Source: Pseudomonadota bacterium (GTDB lineage: Bacteria > Myxococcota_A > Polyangia > Polyangiales > Sandaracinaceae). Taken from it: 6,204 bases of DNA. A program made the translations under genes and the position numbers. The DNA lies in contig JAEZBP010000524.1 of assembly GCA_023427125.1 (NCBI GenBank), forward strand, positions 1-6,204. The letters are read 5' to 3'. The notes below the pieces were generated by a model that was not told the origin of the DNA, made no database searches, and saw only the letters and a list, made by a program, of their open reading frames with translations. Every line of letters begins with the position of its first letter. The stretch's first letter is position 1. Positions 1 through 5,699 of this stretch are shown one piece after another.

Positions 1-58
1 AGGCGCCGCTGGCGCCGCTGGTTGAGGAGCCGCCAGGCGGCTTGATGGGCGTGGTCAT
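1..58 (-). CDS. N-terminus of an unidentified leftward protein (partial)
   Basis: An ATG read leftward from position 58 gives MTTPIKPPGGSSTSGASGA before the window ends. A good ribosome-binding site, GGAGGG (complement of 64-69), lies five bases upstream, which makes this start convincing. The visible part is Pro/Gly/Ser/Ala-rich and low in complexity, with a duplicated Ser-Gly-Ala that reflects a GGCGCCGCT repeat in the DNA. It has no hydrophobic core like a Sec signal, so it is probably a flexible N-terminal tail. It is divergent from the MerR-type gene to its right and could share control from the intergenic region, which is a possibility only. No family can be named from 19 residues. Confidence 0.7.
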   Translation of the reverse strand, partial: MTTPIKPPGGSSTSGASGA

Positions 59-183
59 GAGAACCCTCCGGGGAGAGTAACGAAACGGGCTCGGACGCCG
101 CAAGGACGACGACCGGGACAGATGCGCCCCTCATCGGGCGGTGCTTCGCGAGCGTTGCGTGCCCGCGGCGCAGAAACCGTGGC

Positions 184-213
184 TTGACACTCGGGAGGCC
201 GCTTACCTATATC
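184..213 (+). promoter_or_regulatory. Probable promoter for the merR-like/folE-like operon
   Basis: A perfect -35 box TTGACA (184-189) is followed by TATATC (208-213, 18-base spacer) or TATCTT (210-215, 20-base spacer). A stretched spacer of 19-20 bases is typical of promoters controlled by MerR-family proteins, so autoregulation by the downstream regulator is plausible. However, no good dyad is visible in the spacer, only a weak CTC/GAG around 190-197. The short A/T-rich run 204-217 stands out in otherwise GC-rich sequence. Confidence 0.55.
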
Positions 214-340
214 TTTTCGAGGAATTGCTGGCTTGCGCGCGCTACGCGAGCGCACAGATCGCGGCTTTCCGCCTCCCCGACCGGCATCCACCCACGACGA
301 CGAGTGAGCCACGACGACGCAGCCCGGGACGATCACACCG

Positions 341-362
341 CTGGCGCCGGCGCGCCCGCCAG
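341..362 (+). promoter_or_regulatory. Leader stem-loop 1
   Basis: CTGGCG (341-346) pairs with CGCCAG (357-362) around a GC-rich ten-base loop. It lies in the untranslated leader of the regulator gene. Given the base composition, a six-base stem alone is weak evidence; it is listed because it precedes a much stronger stem. Confidence 0.3.
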
Positions 363-383
363 CGAGGGCGGTCCATGTCAGGA

Positions 384-405
384 CTCGCGCGGGGGGCCGC
401 GCGAG
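384..405 (+). promoter_or_regulatory. Leader stem-loop abutting the merR-like start
   Basis: CTCGCGCGG (384-392) pairs perfectly with CCGCGCGAG (397-405) around a GGGG loop. The stem ends 12 bases before the ATG at 418, and its right arm includes part of GAGAAG (403-408), the only Shine-Dalgarno-like run there. The structure could therefore limit translation initiation. An alternative small stem, GTCC (371-374) with GGAC (381-384), shares one base with it. No known riboswitch class was recognised. Confidence 0.45.
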
Positions 406-417
406 AAGCCCTGCTCG

Positions 418-882
418 ATGACCACCGGAGATCTCGCGAAGGCCTGTGAGACCACCGTCCGGACGGTCCGGTTCTACGAGGAGGCGGGCGTGCTCTGCCC
501 CGAGATGCGGAGCGAGGGTGGGCACCGGCTCTTCGGCGACGGCGAGCTGGCCAAGCTCCAGCTCGTCATGGACCTGCGCGAGGCGGGCGTCTCCCTGAAC
601 GACATCCGCTCGCTCTTCGAGCTCAAGCAGCGGTGCGCCACGCCCGAGGAGGCGAGCGCCTGCATGTCCAAGGTGCTGGGCCGGCAGATCGAGGAGATGC
701 AGCGCAAGATCGCCACGCTGCGAAAGCTGCGCGAGGAGCTGGCCTCGACCCTGGCCATCATCCAGGAGTGCCAGTCCTGCGAGTCGCGGGAGTTCCCGAA
801 GGACTGCGGCGAGTGCGACGTGCTGGATCGGGACGACCTGCCGCGCGCGATGCGGCTCCTCTGGGGGCGGCGCGAGGGGTGA
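418..882 (+). CDS. MerR-family transcriptional regulator with C-terminal Cys4 motif
   Basis: A 154-residue DNA-binding regulator. The N-terminal MerR helix-turn-helix and wing are clear: LAKACETTVRTVRFYEEAG at 6-24, then GGHRLFGD at 34-41. The helical hinge LREAGVSLNDIRSLFEL follows at 53-69, and a long dimerisation coiled coil covers about 84-116. The C-terminus carries C118-x2-C121-x8-C130-x2-C133, with further Cys at 73 and 82. This suggests a metal or redox ligand, by analogy with the C-terminal Cys ligands of MerR, CueR, ZntR and SoxR, but the spacing matches none of them exactly. The start at 418 places Met just before the helix-turn-helix as is usual. The frame is open back to a TTG at 184, but that TTG is the -35 box. 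The stop TGA overlaps the next gene's GTG by four bases (GTGA), so the two are translationally coupled. The cognate signal is unknown. Confidence 0.9.
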   Translation: MTTGDLAKACETTVRTVRFYEEAGVLCPEMRSEGGHRLFGDGELAKLQLVMDLREAGVSLNDIRSLFELKQRCATPEEASACMSKVLGRQIEEMQRKIATLRKLREELASTLAIIQECQSCESREFPKDCGECDVLDRDDLPRAMRLLWGRREG

Positions 883-1439
883 GCGACCTCGCGCGCGCTG
901 CCGAGGCCATCGAGGAGTTCCTGCGCGCGGTGGGGGCGCCGATCGATGACGACCCCGAGCTCTCCGGGACCGGCCGCCGCGTCGCCGAGGCGTTCGCCCG
1001 CGATCTGCTGGCCGGCTATCGCGAGGACCCGGCCGCCATCCTGGCCGAGTCCACCGCGTCGGACGCGCGCGGAATGGTGCTGGTGACCGCGATCGCGACC
1101 TCGACCACCTGCCCCCATCACCTGATGCCGGCGCCGGGGATCGCCCACGTCGGCTACCTCCCGGGCGAGCGCGTGGTCGGGCTCGGCGCGCTCGGCCGCC
1201 TCGTCGACTGCTACGCGCGCCGGCTCATCCTGCAGGAAGATCTGGGACGCGCGATCGCGCTCGCGCTGGTCGAGCACCTCGGCGCGCGAGCGGCCGGCGT
1301 GGTGCTCGATCTGGCGCCGACCTGCATGACCGCGCGCGGGGATCGACGGCACGGCGCGCGCGCGATCACCTCGGCCTACGAGGGCCCGCTCGCCGCCGAG
1401 CTCCGCGCCGAGATGCCGCTCGCCATCGCGAGCCGCTGA
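879..1439 (+). CDS. GTP cyclohydrolase I-like (FolE-family) protein, divergent active site
   Basis: A 186-residue T-fold protein that aligns by eye without gaps to the E. coli FolE core, from the zinc Cys to the end of the active site. Canonical FolE converts GTP to 7,8-dihydroneopterin triphosphate. The zinc ligands are kept: C78 and H81 in TCPHH, and C149 in PTCMTARG. Also kept are H80, R107, Q119, E120 and R153, matching E. coli H112, R139, Q151, E152 and R185. Replaced are E111 (P79), S135-K136 (G103-A104) and H179 (P147). His179 is essential for the complete reaction in E. coli. The N-terminal helical region is short (RVAEAFARDLLAGY at 34-47 corresponds to the usual TPxRxAxxY segment). 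The GTG start overlaps the MerR-like stop. Family membership is secure; true GTP cyclohydrolase activity is doubtful. It may be a paralogue with a ring-opening-only or different purine-hydrolase role. Confidence 0.85.
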   Translation: MSDLARAAEAIEEFLRAVGAPIDDDPELSGTGRRVAEAFARDLLAGYREDPAAILAESTASDARGMVLVTAIATSTTCPHHLMPAPGIAHVGYLPGERVVGLGALGRLVDCYARRLILQEDLGRAIALALVEHLGARAAGVVLDLAPTCMTARGDRRHGARAITSAYEGPLAAELRAEMPLAIASR

Positions 1440-1447
1440 GCTTGCTG

Positions 1448-1469
1448 GGCGCGCGCCTTCGCGCGCGCC
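1448..1469 (+). terminator. GC-rich hairpin after the FolE-like gene
   Basis: A nine-base perfect stem (1448-1456 with 1461-1469) closes a CTTC loop, beginning eight bases after the FolE-like stop. There is no T-run, so it would be a non-canonical terminator or a transcript-end stabiliser. Its position between two transcription units supports a role in 3' end formation. The repeated GCGC content means such stems also arise by chance. Confidence 0.45.
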
Positions 1470-1547
1470 GCTGCGCGGCCCGTCCGTCCGGTCGGCGCTT
1501 CCGTCCCCGGTGTCCGGCGAGCGACAAGCGGCGCCGAGGCTGGCACC

Positions 1548-2584
1548 ATGGAGCACGAGATGGATATGGACGCCCGCTCGCTGCGCAACGGAGCCGACAA
1601 CATCGTCCGCCGCTTCCTCTGCGTCGAGCCCGGCGAGACGGTCGGGCTGCTCTCGTGGAACGCCGACCCGCTGCGATCGGTCGTGGCGGCCGCGGTCGCC
1701 GAGGCGGGCGCAGAGCCCGTGGCGATCGACACCATGATCTGCTCGCCGCCTCGCAGCCTCGCGCGACCGCCGCGCTGTCGACGCGCCTGGCCCGCTGCAC
1801 CACCTCGGTGCTGCTCGCCGAGCACGGGATCCCGCCGGCGCTCTCGATGGCGGTGCTCGACGTCGCCGCGCGGATGCAGCTCCGCCACCTCCACCTCACG
1901 CGCATCGATCCGCGGCTCTTCGCGCAGAGCTACCGCGCGGACCCGGAGCGCATCGCGCAGATCAACCAGCGCTTGATCGCGCAGCTCGAGGGCGCGCGAA
2001 CGGTCGAGGTGACGAGCGCCTCGGGCACCGAGCTCAAGGTGCGGCTCGACGCGCGCCATCCCCTCTTGGCCTGCGACGGCCGGCCGGCACCAGGCCGCCC
2101 GGACAACCTCCCCTCGGGAGCGGTCCACGTGCACCCCGCGAGCGTCGACGGGATCTTCGTCGCCGACCGCGGCGCGATCGGCGCGGTGCGCCCGGATCCT
2201 GCGATGCTGCGCCGCCACCCCTTGCGCTTCCACTTCTCCGCGGGGCGTGCCGAGCGCGTCGAGAGCGACTCCGCCGCGCTGCTCGAGGCGGTCGAGGACT
2301 ACCGGGGACGGCACGAGCACGCGATGCGGGTCGGCTCCGTCGCGTTCCCGACCAACTACGTCATCCGCTCCGAGTCTGGCCTCGAGGTGCAGGACGCGCT
2401 CCTGCCGGGTCTGAACGTCAATCTGGGCTACTCCAATGCCGAGGCGACGAACGCGCCGTATCGCTGCCCGATCCAGCTGCGCTTGTTCGGCCGGCGGATG
2501 GACGTGAGGGCGGGCTCGGTGCCCTTGGTGGAGGGCGGCCGCCTCACCGACGCGCTCGTCGGCGAGATCGATCCCTTCCGCTGA
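1548..2584 (+). pseudogene. M29 aminopeptidase-like protein, frameshifted
   Basis: One protein is split between two frames. From ATG 1548 (GAGG at 1536-1539) the frame gives 63 good residues including NIVRRFLCVEPGETVGLLSW, typical of the M29 N-terminal domain. After about 1736 that frame turns Pro/Arg-rich, while the -1 frame becomes convincing (DLLAASQPRATAALSTRLAR) and runs to TGA 2582-2584. The join gives about 345 residues. The middle part has GTELKVRL and NLPSGAVHVHP, resembling the M29 NLPxGE segment. Expected metal ligands appear lost: E of NLPxGE is Ala192, the E of lGEv is Ser264, the H of the HxxLG segment is Asn, and the HxD pair lies in a CPIQL context. No slippery heptamer is seen, so a sequencing error or real disruption is likelier than programmed shifting. 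ATGs at 1560 and 1566 are alternative starts. It pairs with the ATP-grasp gene 40 bases downstream. Confidence 0.7.
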
Positions 2585-2624
2585 CCGGCGAAGAACCGCC
2601 TCGTCATCGGTCCGTAGGCGATGC

Positions 2625-3584
2625 ATGTTCCCGCGCGACATGCACGATCTCGCCGTCCTCTATGAGCACCCCGCCTGGCAGGAGCCGCTCTTCGCCGCGC
2701 TCGAGGCGCGCGCCGTCGACTACGTCCGGATCGATCTGAAGCGGGCCGCCTACTCGAGCGACGGCGCGGCTCCGGCGCGCGTGGTCTTCAACCAAGCCAG
2801 CCCGAGCGCGTACGTCCGGGGCCACGAGCGCGCCGTACCGCACGCGCTCGCCTTCATGCGCCACCTCGAGCGCCTCGGCTGCGACGTCCTCAACGGCTCG
2901 GCGGCGTTCTCGATGGAGCTCAGCAAGGCCGCGCAGGTCGCGCTCTCTCGCTCGCTCGGCATCGACCACCCGCGCTCCATCGTCTTCAACGACGTCGAGG
3001 CGGCGATCGCCGAGACGCCCTCGTGGCCGCGCCTGCTCAAGCCCGATCTCGGCGGCAGCGGCGCGCGCATCCGCGTGGTCGAGAGCGCGGACGAGCTGCG
3101 GCGCGCCTTCCGCGACGCCTCGATCTGGGCGCCCGACAACCTCTTCCTCCTGCAGGAGTACCTCCCCCACGATCCGGCGCACGGCATCATCCGGCTCGAG
3201 ATCCTGGGCGGCGAGCTGCTCTACCCGATGCGCGTCGTGACCCACGGCCGCTTCAACCTCTGCCCCTCTCCAGTCTGCAACCCCGACGACGGCGAAGGCC
3301 TCTGCGAGGTCGCGCTCGAGCCCGCGGCGCCGGTCGAGTTCTATCCTTTCCCCGACGTGCCGCCCGAGGCGGTCGAGGCGGCCAAGGCCATCCTGCGCGC
3401 GTCATCGATCGACGTCGGCGGCGTGGAGTACCTCGAGACCCCGGACGGCCGCCGCGTCTTCTACGACGTCAACGCCAACAGCAACCTCCGCCCGAGCGTC
3501 GCCGCGCACTTCGGCGTCGAGCCCTTCGAGCGCGTGGTCGACTTCCTCGTCGCGCGCATCGAGGCCGCGCGAGCGAGCCGCTGA
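2625..3584 (+). CDS. RimK/glutathione synthetase-like ATP-grasp ligase
   Basis: A 319-residue ATP-grasp enzyme. This family joins a carboxylate to an amine or thiol through an acylphosphate, using ATP and Mg2+. The preATP-grasp domain covers about 7-110 (LAVLYEHPAW at 9-18; SPSAYVRGHE at 59-68; LNGSAAFSMELSKAAQ at 89-104). The ATP-binding part has K139 in RLLKPDLGGSG (136-146), the adenine-region QEY at 177-179 and R190. The metal-binding end has VGGVEYLE (264-271) and DVNANSN (281-287), giving E268, D281, N283 and N285 as likely Mg ligands. ATG 2625 has TAGG (2615-2618) in front; ATG 2640 is an alternative that would begin MHDLAVLYEH. It lies 40 bases after the M29-like gene and is probably co-transcribed. 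Substrates are unknown; GPVCNPD-type signatures of known amino-acid ligases were not identified. The surrounding genes contain no obvious peptide substrate. Confidence 0.9.
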   Translation: MFPRDMHDLAVLYEHPAWQEPLFAALEARAVDYVRIDLKRAAYSSDGAAPARVVFNQASPSAYVRGHERAVPHALAFMRHLERLGCDVLNGSAAFSMELSKAAQVALSRSLGIDHPRSIVFNDVEAAIAETPSWPRLLKPDLGGSGARIRVVESADELRRAFRDASIWAPDNLFLLQEYLPHDPAHGIIRLEILGGELLYPMRVVTHGRFNLCPSPVCNPDDGEGLCEVALEPAAPVEFYPFPDVPPEAVEAAKAILRASSIDVGGVEYLETPDGRRVFYDVNANSNLRPSVAAHFGVEPFERVVDFLVARIEAARASR

Positions 3585-3601
3585 GCCCTCAGCCTGGCGA
3601 T

Positions 3602-3635
3602 GACCTCGACGGATCCCGCAGGTACGTCGAGGGTC
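3602..3635. terminator. Hairpin between convergent genes
   Basis: GACCTCGAC (3602-3610) pairs with GTCGAGGGTC (3626-3635) with one bulged G and a 15-base loop. It lies 18 bases after the ATP-grasp stop and two bases beyond the stop of the convergent epoxide-hydrolase-like gene, so it could end transcription from both sides. No T-run is present on either strand. Confidence 0.45.
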
Positions 3636-3637
3636 GC

Positions 3638-4075
3638 TCAGCGCGCGCGGCCGAGGAGAGCGCAGGCCGCGCCGCGGACGAACGACCAGCCGACGTCGAT
3701 CGGATCGAAGCGGTCGCGCCAGAGGACGATGCGGCCGTCCGCCACCTCGAAGGTGCCGCACACCCAGAACGCGCCGCGGACGGGGCCGACGCCGATGATG
3801 TCGGTGCGCTCGGTGAGCACGATCGCGCCGTTGGCGGCGATGTTGTGGTGGACGACCTCGAAGGAGCGGGACGCTCGCGCGAAGAGGCGCAGCTGCCGCT
3901 CGACGGCGGCCCTCCCGCGCGCCGGCGGCAAGGGCACGTTCTGATAGACGACGTCCTCGTCGAGCAGCGCGAGCGCGGCGTCGAGATCGAAGCGCTCGAG
4001 CGCGCCGAGGAACGAGCGCACCACCTCGATGGACGTGCGGGCAGTCGAAGAACGCTGGGCGACAGGCTCGCTCAC
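3638..4075 (-). CDS. Limonene-1,2-epoxide hydrolase-family protein
   Basis: A 145-residue cone-shaped alpha+beta-barrel (SnoaL/NTF2-like superfamily) protein. The limonene epoxide hydrolase signature is complete: Y44-x-N46 in VVYQNVPLPP, R90-x-D92 in ERTDIIG, and D121 in LWRDRFD. These match Tyr53, Asn55, Arg99, Asp101 and Asp132 of the Rhodococcus enzyme, which activate water to open an epoxide. The conserved GAFWVCGTFEVADGRIVLWRD segment is at 101-121. The keeping of every catalytic residue argues for a true epoxide hydrolase rather than a generic SnoaL protein; the substrate cannot be deduced. The GTG start at 4075 has AAGGAGG (4086-4080) four bases ahead. It lies 70 bases after the metallophosphoesterase stop on the same strand and is probably in the same transcript. 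Confidence 0.85.
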   Translation of the reverse strand: MSEPVAQRSSTARTSIEVVRSFLGALERFDLDAALALLDEDVVYQNVPLPPARGRAAVERQLRLFARASRSFEVVHHNIAANGAIVLTERTDIIGVGPVRGAFWVCGTFEVADGRIVLWRDRFDPIDVGWSFVRGAACALLGRAR

Positions 4076-4077
4076 GG

Positions 4078-4086
4078 CTCCTCCTT
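4078..4086 (-). promoter_or_regulatory. Ribosome-binding site fixing the GTG start at 4075
   Basis: Read leftward, AAGGAGGAG runs from 4086 to 4078. It is the strongest Shine-Dalgarno sequence in the window and supports GTG 4075 as the start of the epoxide-hydrolase-family gene. Confidence 0.7.
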
Positions 4087-4145
4087 GCCGTGGGAGAGTA
4101 AAGCCTCGAGCCCGCCCACGTCAGCGTCGATGCGAGAGGGACGCT

Positions 4146-5360
4146 TCAGCTCCGGAGCGTGATCACGGTGAGCTCCGGAGCCGCGCCGAGGCGCGCGGCC
4201 GGCCCCGCGACGCCGAAGCCGCGGTTCACGTACAGATAGGAGCCGTGCTCGCGATAGAGGCCGCGCACGTACGGCATGAGCGCACCCGCGGGGTAGCCGG
4301 CGATCGCGAGCTGGCCGCCGTGGGTGTGGCCGGACAGCTGGAGCGCGACGTGGCTGGCCGTCTCGGTGAACGTGACCGGGTTGTGGCTCAGCACGACGCG
4401 CGGGAGGTCCGCGGGTACGCCGGCCAGCGCGGCGGAGAGATCGGGGCCCGGACCCCAGCCGTAGCGAGCGCCCCATACATCATCGAGGCCGAGCAGCGCG
4501 ACGCTGCCCTCCGCGACGACGATCCCCTCGTTGCGCAGCACGCGCGCGCCGCCTCGACGCGCGGCATCCAACGCCTCTTCGAGCCCGGCGTAGTAGTCAT
4601 GGTTGCCGCCGATGACGACGACGCCATCACGAGGTCGGAGCGCGGCGAGCTCGCGCACGAGCCGGCCGACCTCCGGCGTGTGCGCGATGGCATTGTCGAC
4701 CAGGTCGCCGGTCAGCACGACGAGGTCGGGTCGCGCGCGCCGCACGAGCTCGACCGCGGCGCGCCGCTCGGGCGCTCCGCAGAACACGCCGAAGTGGAAG
4801 TCGCTCAGCTGCGCGATGCGGTAGCCGTCGAGCGCGGGACCGAGACCGTCGATGCGCACGGCGATCTCCTCGACGGCGTAGTCGTATCGGCCGAAGAGCG
4901 CGCCGTACGCGCTCGCGCCGATCGCCGCCGCGATGGGCACCCCCACCGACGCGCGACGCAGCAGCTCGCGGCGGCCCATCGCGAGCGCGACCGGCTCGGC
5001 TTCCACCGCCTCGGGAGCTGGCGGCATGCTCGGCACGCCGGCGTCGCGAGCGAGGCGCGAGCTGAGCCAGCCGAGCGCCTGCGCGATCGCGAGCCCGAGC
5101 GACGATGCGGCTGTCGCTAGGACGACGATGGAACCGGCGACCCCGAACGAGCCGCTCGCGCCGACACCGATCCACGCCTCGGCGCGCCGGCTGAGGAGCA
5201 GGAGCGCCGGCCCGCACGCCAGCAACGCGGCTAGCAGCCACCGCCCCCGCCGTGAGAGCGCGAACGTCGTCGCCGCGCGGCGATGAACGTGGAAGCTCGT
5301 CCCCAGCGTCAGCGCAAGCATCGCGCCGACGAAGAGCACCGCGCGCAGCCAGTACGGCAT
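4146..5360 (-). CDS. Membrane-anchored calcineurin-like metallophosphoesterase (YkuE/YaeI type)
   Basis: A 404-residue dinuclear-metal phosphoesterase. The catalytic domain spans about 162-404 with all motifs: D187-x-H189 (SDFHFG), GD219 (TGDLVDN), GN253HD (GGNHDYY), H326 (LSHNP) and GH345TH347 (SGHTHGGQ). The N-terminal third has three predicted membrane segments at about 4-22, 40-56 and 72-99. A fourth hydrophobic stretch (136-156) is preceded by R130-R131 in GRRELLRRASVG, which resembles a twin-arginine signal as found in B. subtilis YkuE. The catalytic domain is therefore expected on the periplasmic side. The family acts on phosphodiester or pyrophosphate bonds; relatives include YkuE, YaeI and LpxG, so a cell-envelope lipid substrate is possible but not shown. 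ATG 5360 is chosen because it includes the first membrane helix; its ribosome-binding site is poor. A tandem-repeat tract lies directly upstream. Confidence 0.9.
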   Translation of the reverse strand: MPYWLRAVLFVGAMLALTLGTSFHVHRRAATTFALSRRGRWLLAALLACGPALLLLSRRAEAWIGVGASGSFGVAGSIVVLATAASSLGLAIAQALGWLSSRLARDAGVPSMPPAPEAVEAEPVALAMGRRELLRRASVGVPIAAAIGASAYGALFGRYDYAVEEIAVRIDGLGPALDGYRIAQLSDFHFGVFCGAPERRAAVELVRRARPDLVVLTGDLVDNAIAHTPEVGRLVRELAALRPRDGVVVIGGNHDYYAGLEEALDAARRGGARVLRNEGIVVAEGSVALLGLDDVWGARYGWGPGPDLSAALAGVPADLPRVVLSHNPVTFTETASHVALQLSGHTHGGQLAIAGYPAGALMPYVRGLYREHGSYLYVNRGFGVAGPAARLGAAPELTVITLRS

Positions 5361-5465
5361 CCCCGACGCTGAAGGATCGCGTTCCAGGCCGCAAGGCTCC
5401 CAAACAGACAGCGCGAGGATCGGCGAGCCTCGGAGAGGCCCGCCGAAGGCACGACGCCGACATCG

Positions 5466-5487
5466 ATGACCCTCCGCAGGGGGTCAT
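5466..5487. repeat. Hairpin within array unit 3
   Basis: ATGACCC (5466-5472) pairs with GGGTCAT (5481-5487), extended by a T-G and a C-G pair around a short loop. The stem occupies the same place in its unit as the GAGCCTC/GAGGCTC stem in the other units although the bases differ, as expected if pairing rather than sequence is conserved. Confidence 0.5.
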
Positions 5488-5676
5488 GAAAGCTGTTCAC
5501 GAGGATCGGGAGCCTCGGAAGGAGCTCGCGGAACACGCGAGACGAGCATCGATGCCCCCGACATAGATGACGAAGCCCAACTCGGGAGATCGGCGCGCCT
5601 CCTCGAGGCTCGCCGCTCCGCGGAGACCGCTTCCCGAGAGCCTCCCTGAGGGTTGGGATCCTCCGCGCTGTCGTTC

Positions 5677-5699
5677 TTCGAGCCTCGCAGAGGCTCGAA
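5677..5699. repeat. Perfect ten-base hairpin within the array
   Basis: TTCGAGCCTC (5677-5686) and GAGGCTCGAA (5690-5699) pair perfectly around a GCA loop. It is the strongest stem in the array. A short A-run follows on the plus strand and there is no T-run on the exit side of either strand, so it is not a standard intrinsic terminator. Confidence 0.65.

Larger units (their letters stand above)
59..417. other. Divergent intergenic region with leader
   Basis: These 359 bases between two divergent starts contain no convincing gene. The left third carries only the ribosome-binding site of the leftward gene and no clear leftward promoter. A sigma70-like promoter at 184-213 points right, so the rightward transcript would have a leader of about 200 bases. 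Two GC-rich stem-loops occupy its 3' end (341-362 and 384-405). An open frame at 141-449 overlaps the regulator start and has Arg-rich composition typical of chance high-GC frames. Confidence 0.6.

Noticed and set aside
190..207. Classical MerR operator dyad within the promoter spacer
   Set aside because: Only a three-base CTC/GAG dyad is present; the central bases are not symmetric enough to call an operator.
184..417. N-terminal extension of the MerR-like protein starting at TTG 184
   Set aside because: The TTG is part of the TTGACA -35 box, the extension has no family similarity, and the MerR helix-turn-helix normally begins just after the start, as it does from ATG 418.
474..1556. Leftward open frame opposite the MerR-like and FolE-like genes
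   Set aside because: No recognisable domain and low-complexity Arg/Ala/Gly composition; both sense genes are clear.
1734..1745. Programmed -1 ribosomal frameshift
   Set aside because: No X-XXY-YYZ slippery sequence at the crossover; ATGATCTGC does not allow re-pairing of two tRNAs in the -1 frame.
3023..4162. Long rightward open frame across the ATP-grasp gene and the epoxide hydrolase-family gene
   Set aside because: Arg/Ala/Pro-rich shadow overlapping two recognised genes in other frames; typical of high-GC DNA without stops.
4029..5120. Long rightward open frame opposite the phosphoesterase
   Set aside because: Antisense shadow; the leftward frame has every metallophosphoesterase motif.
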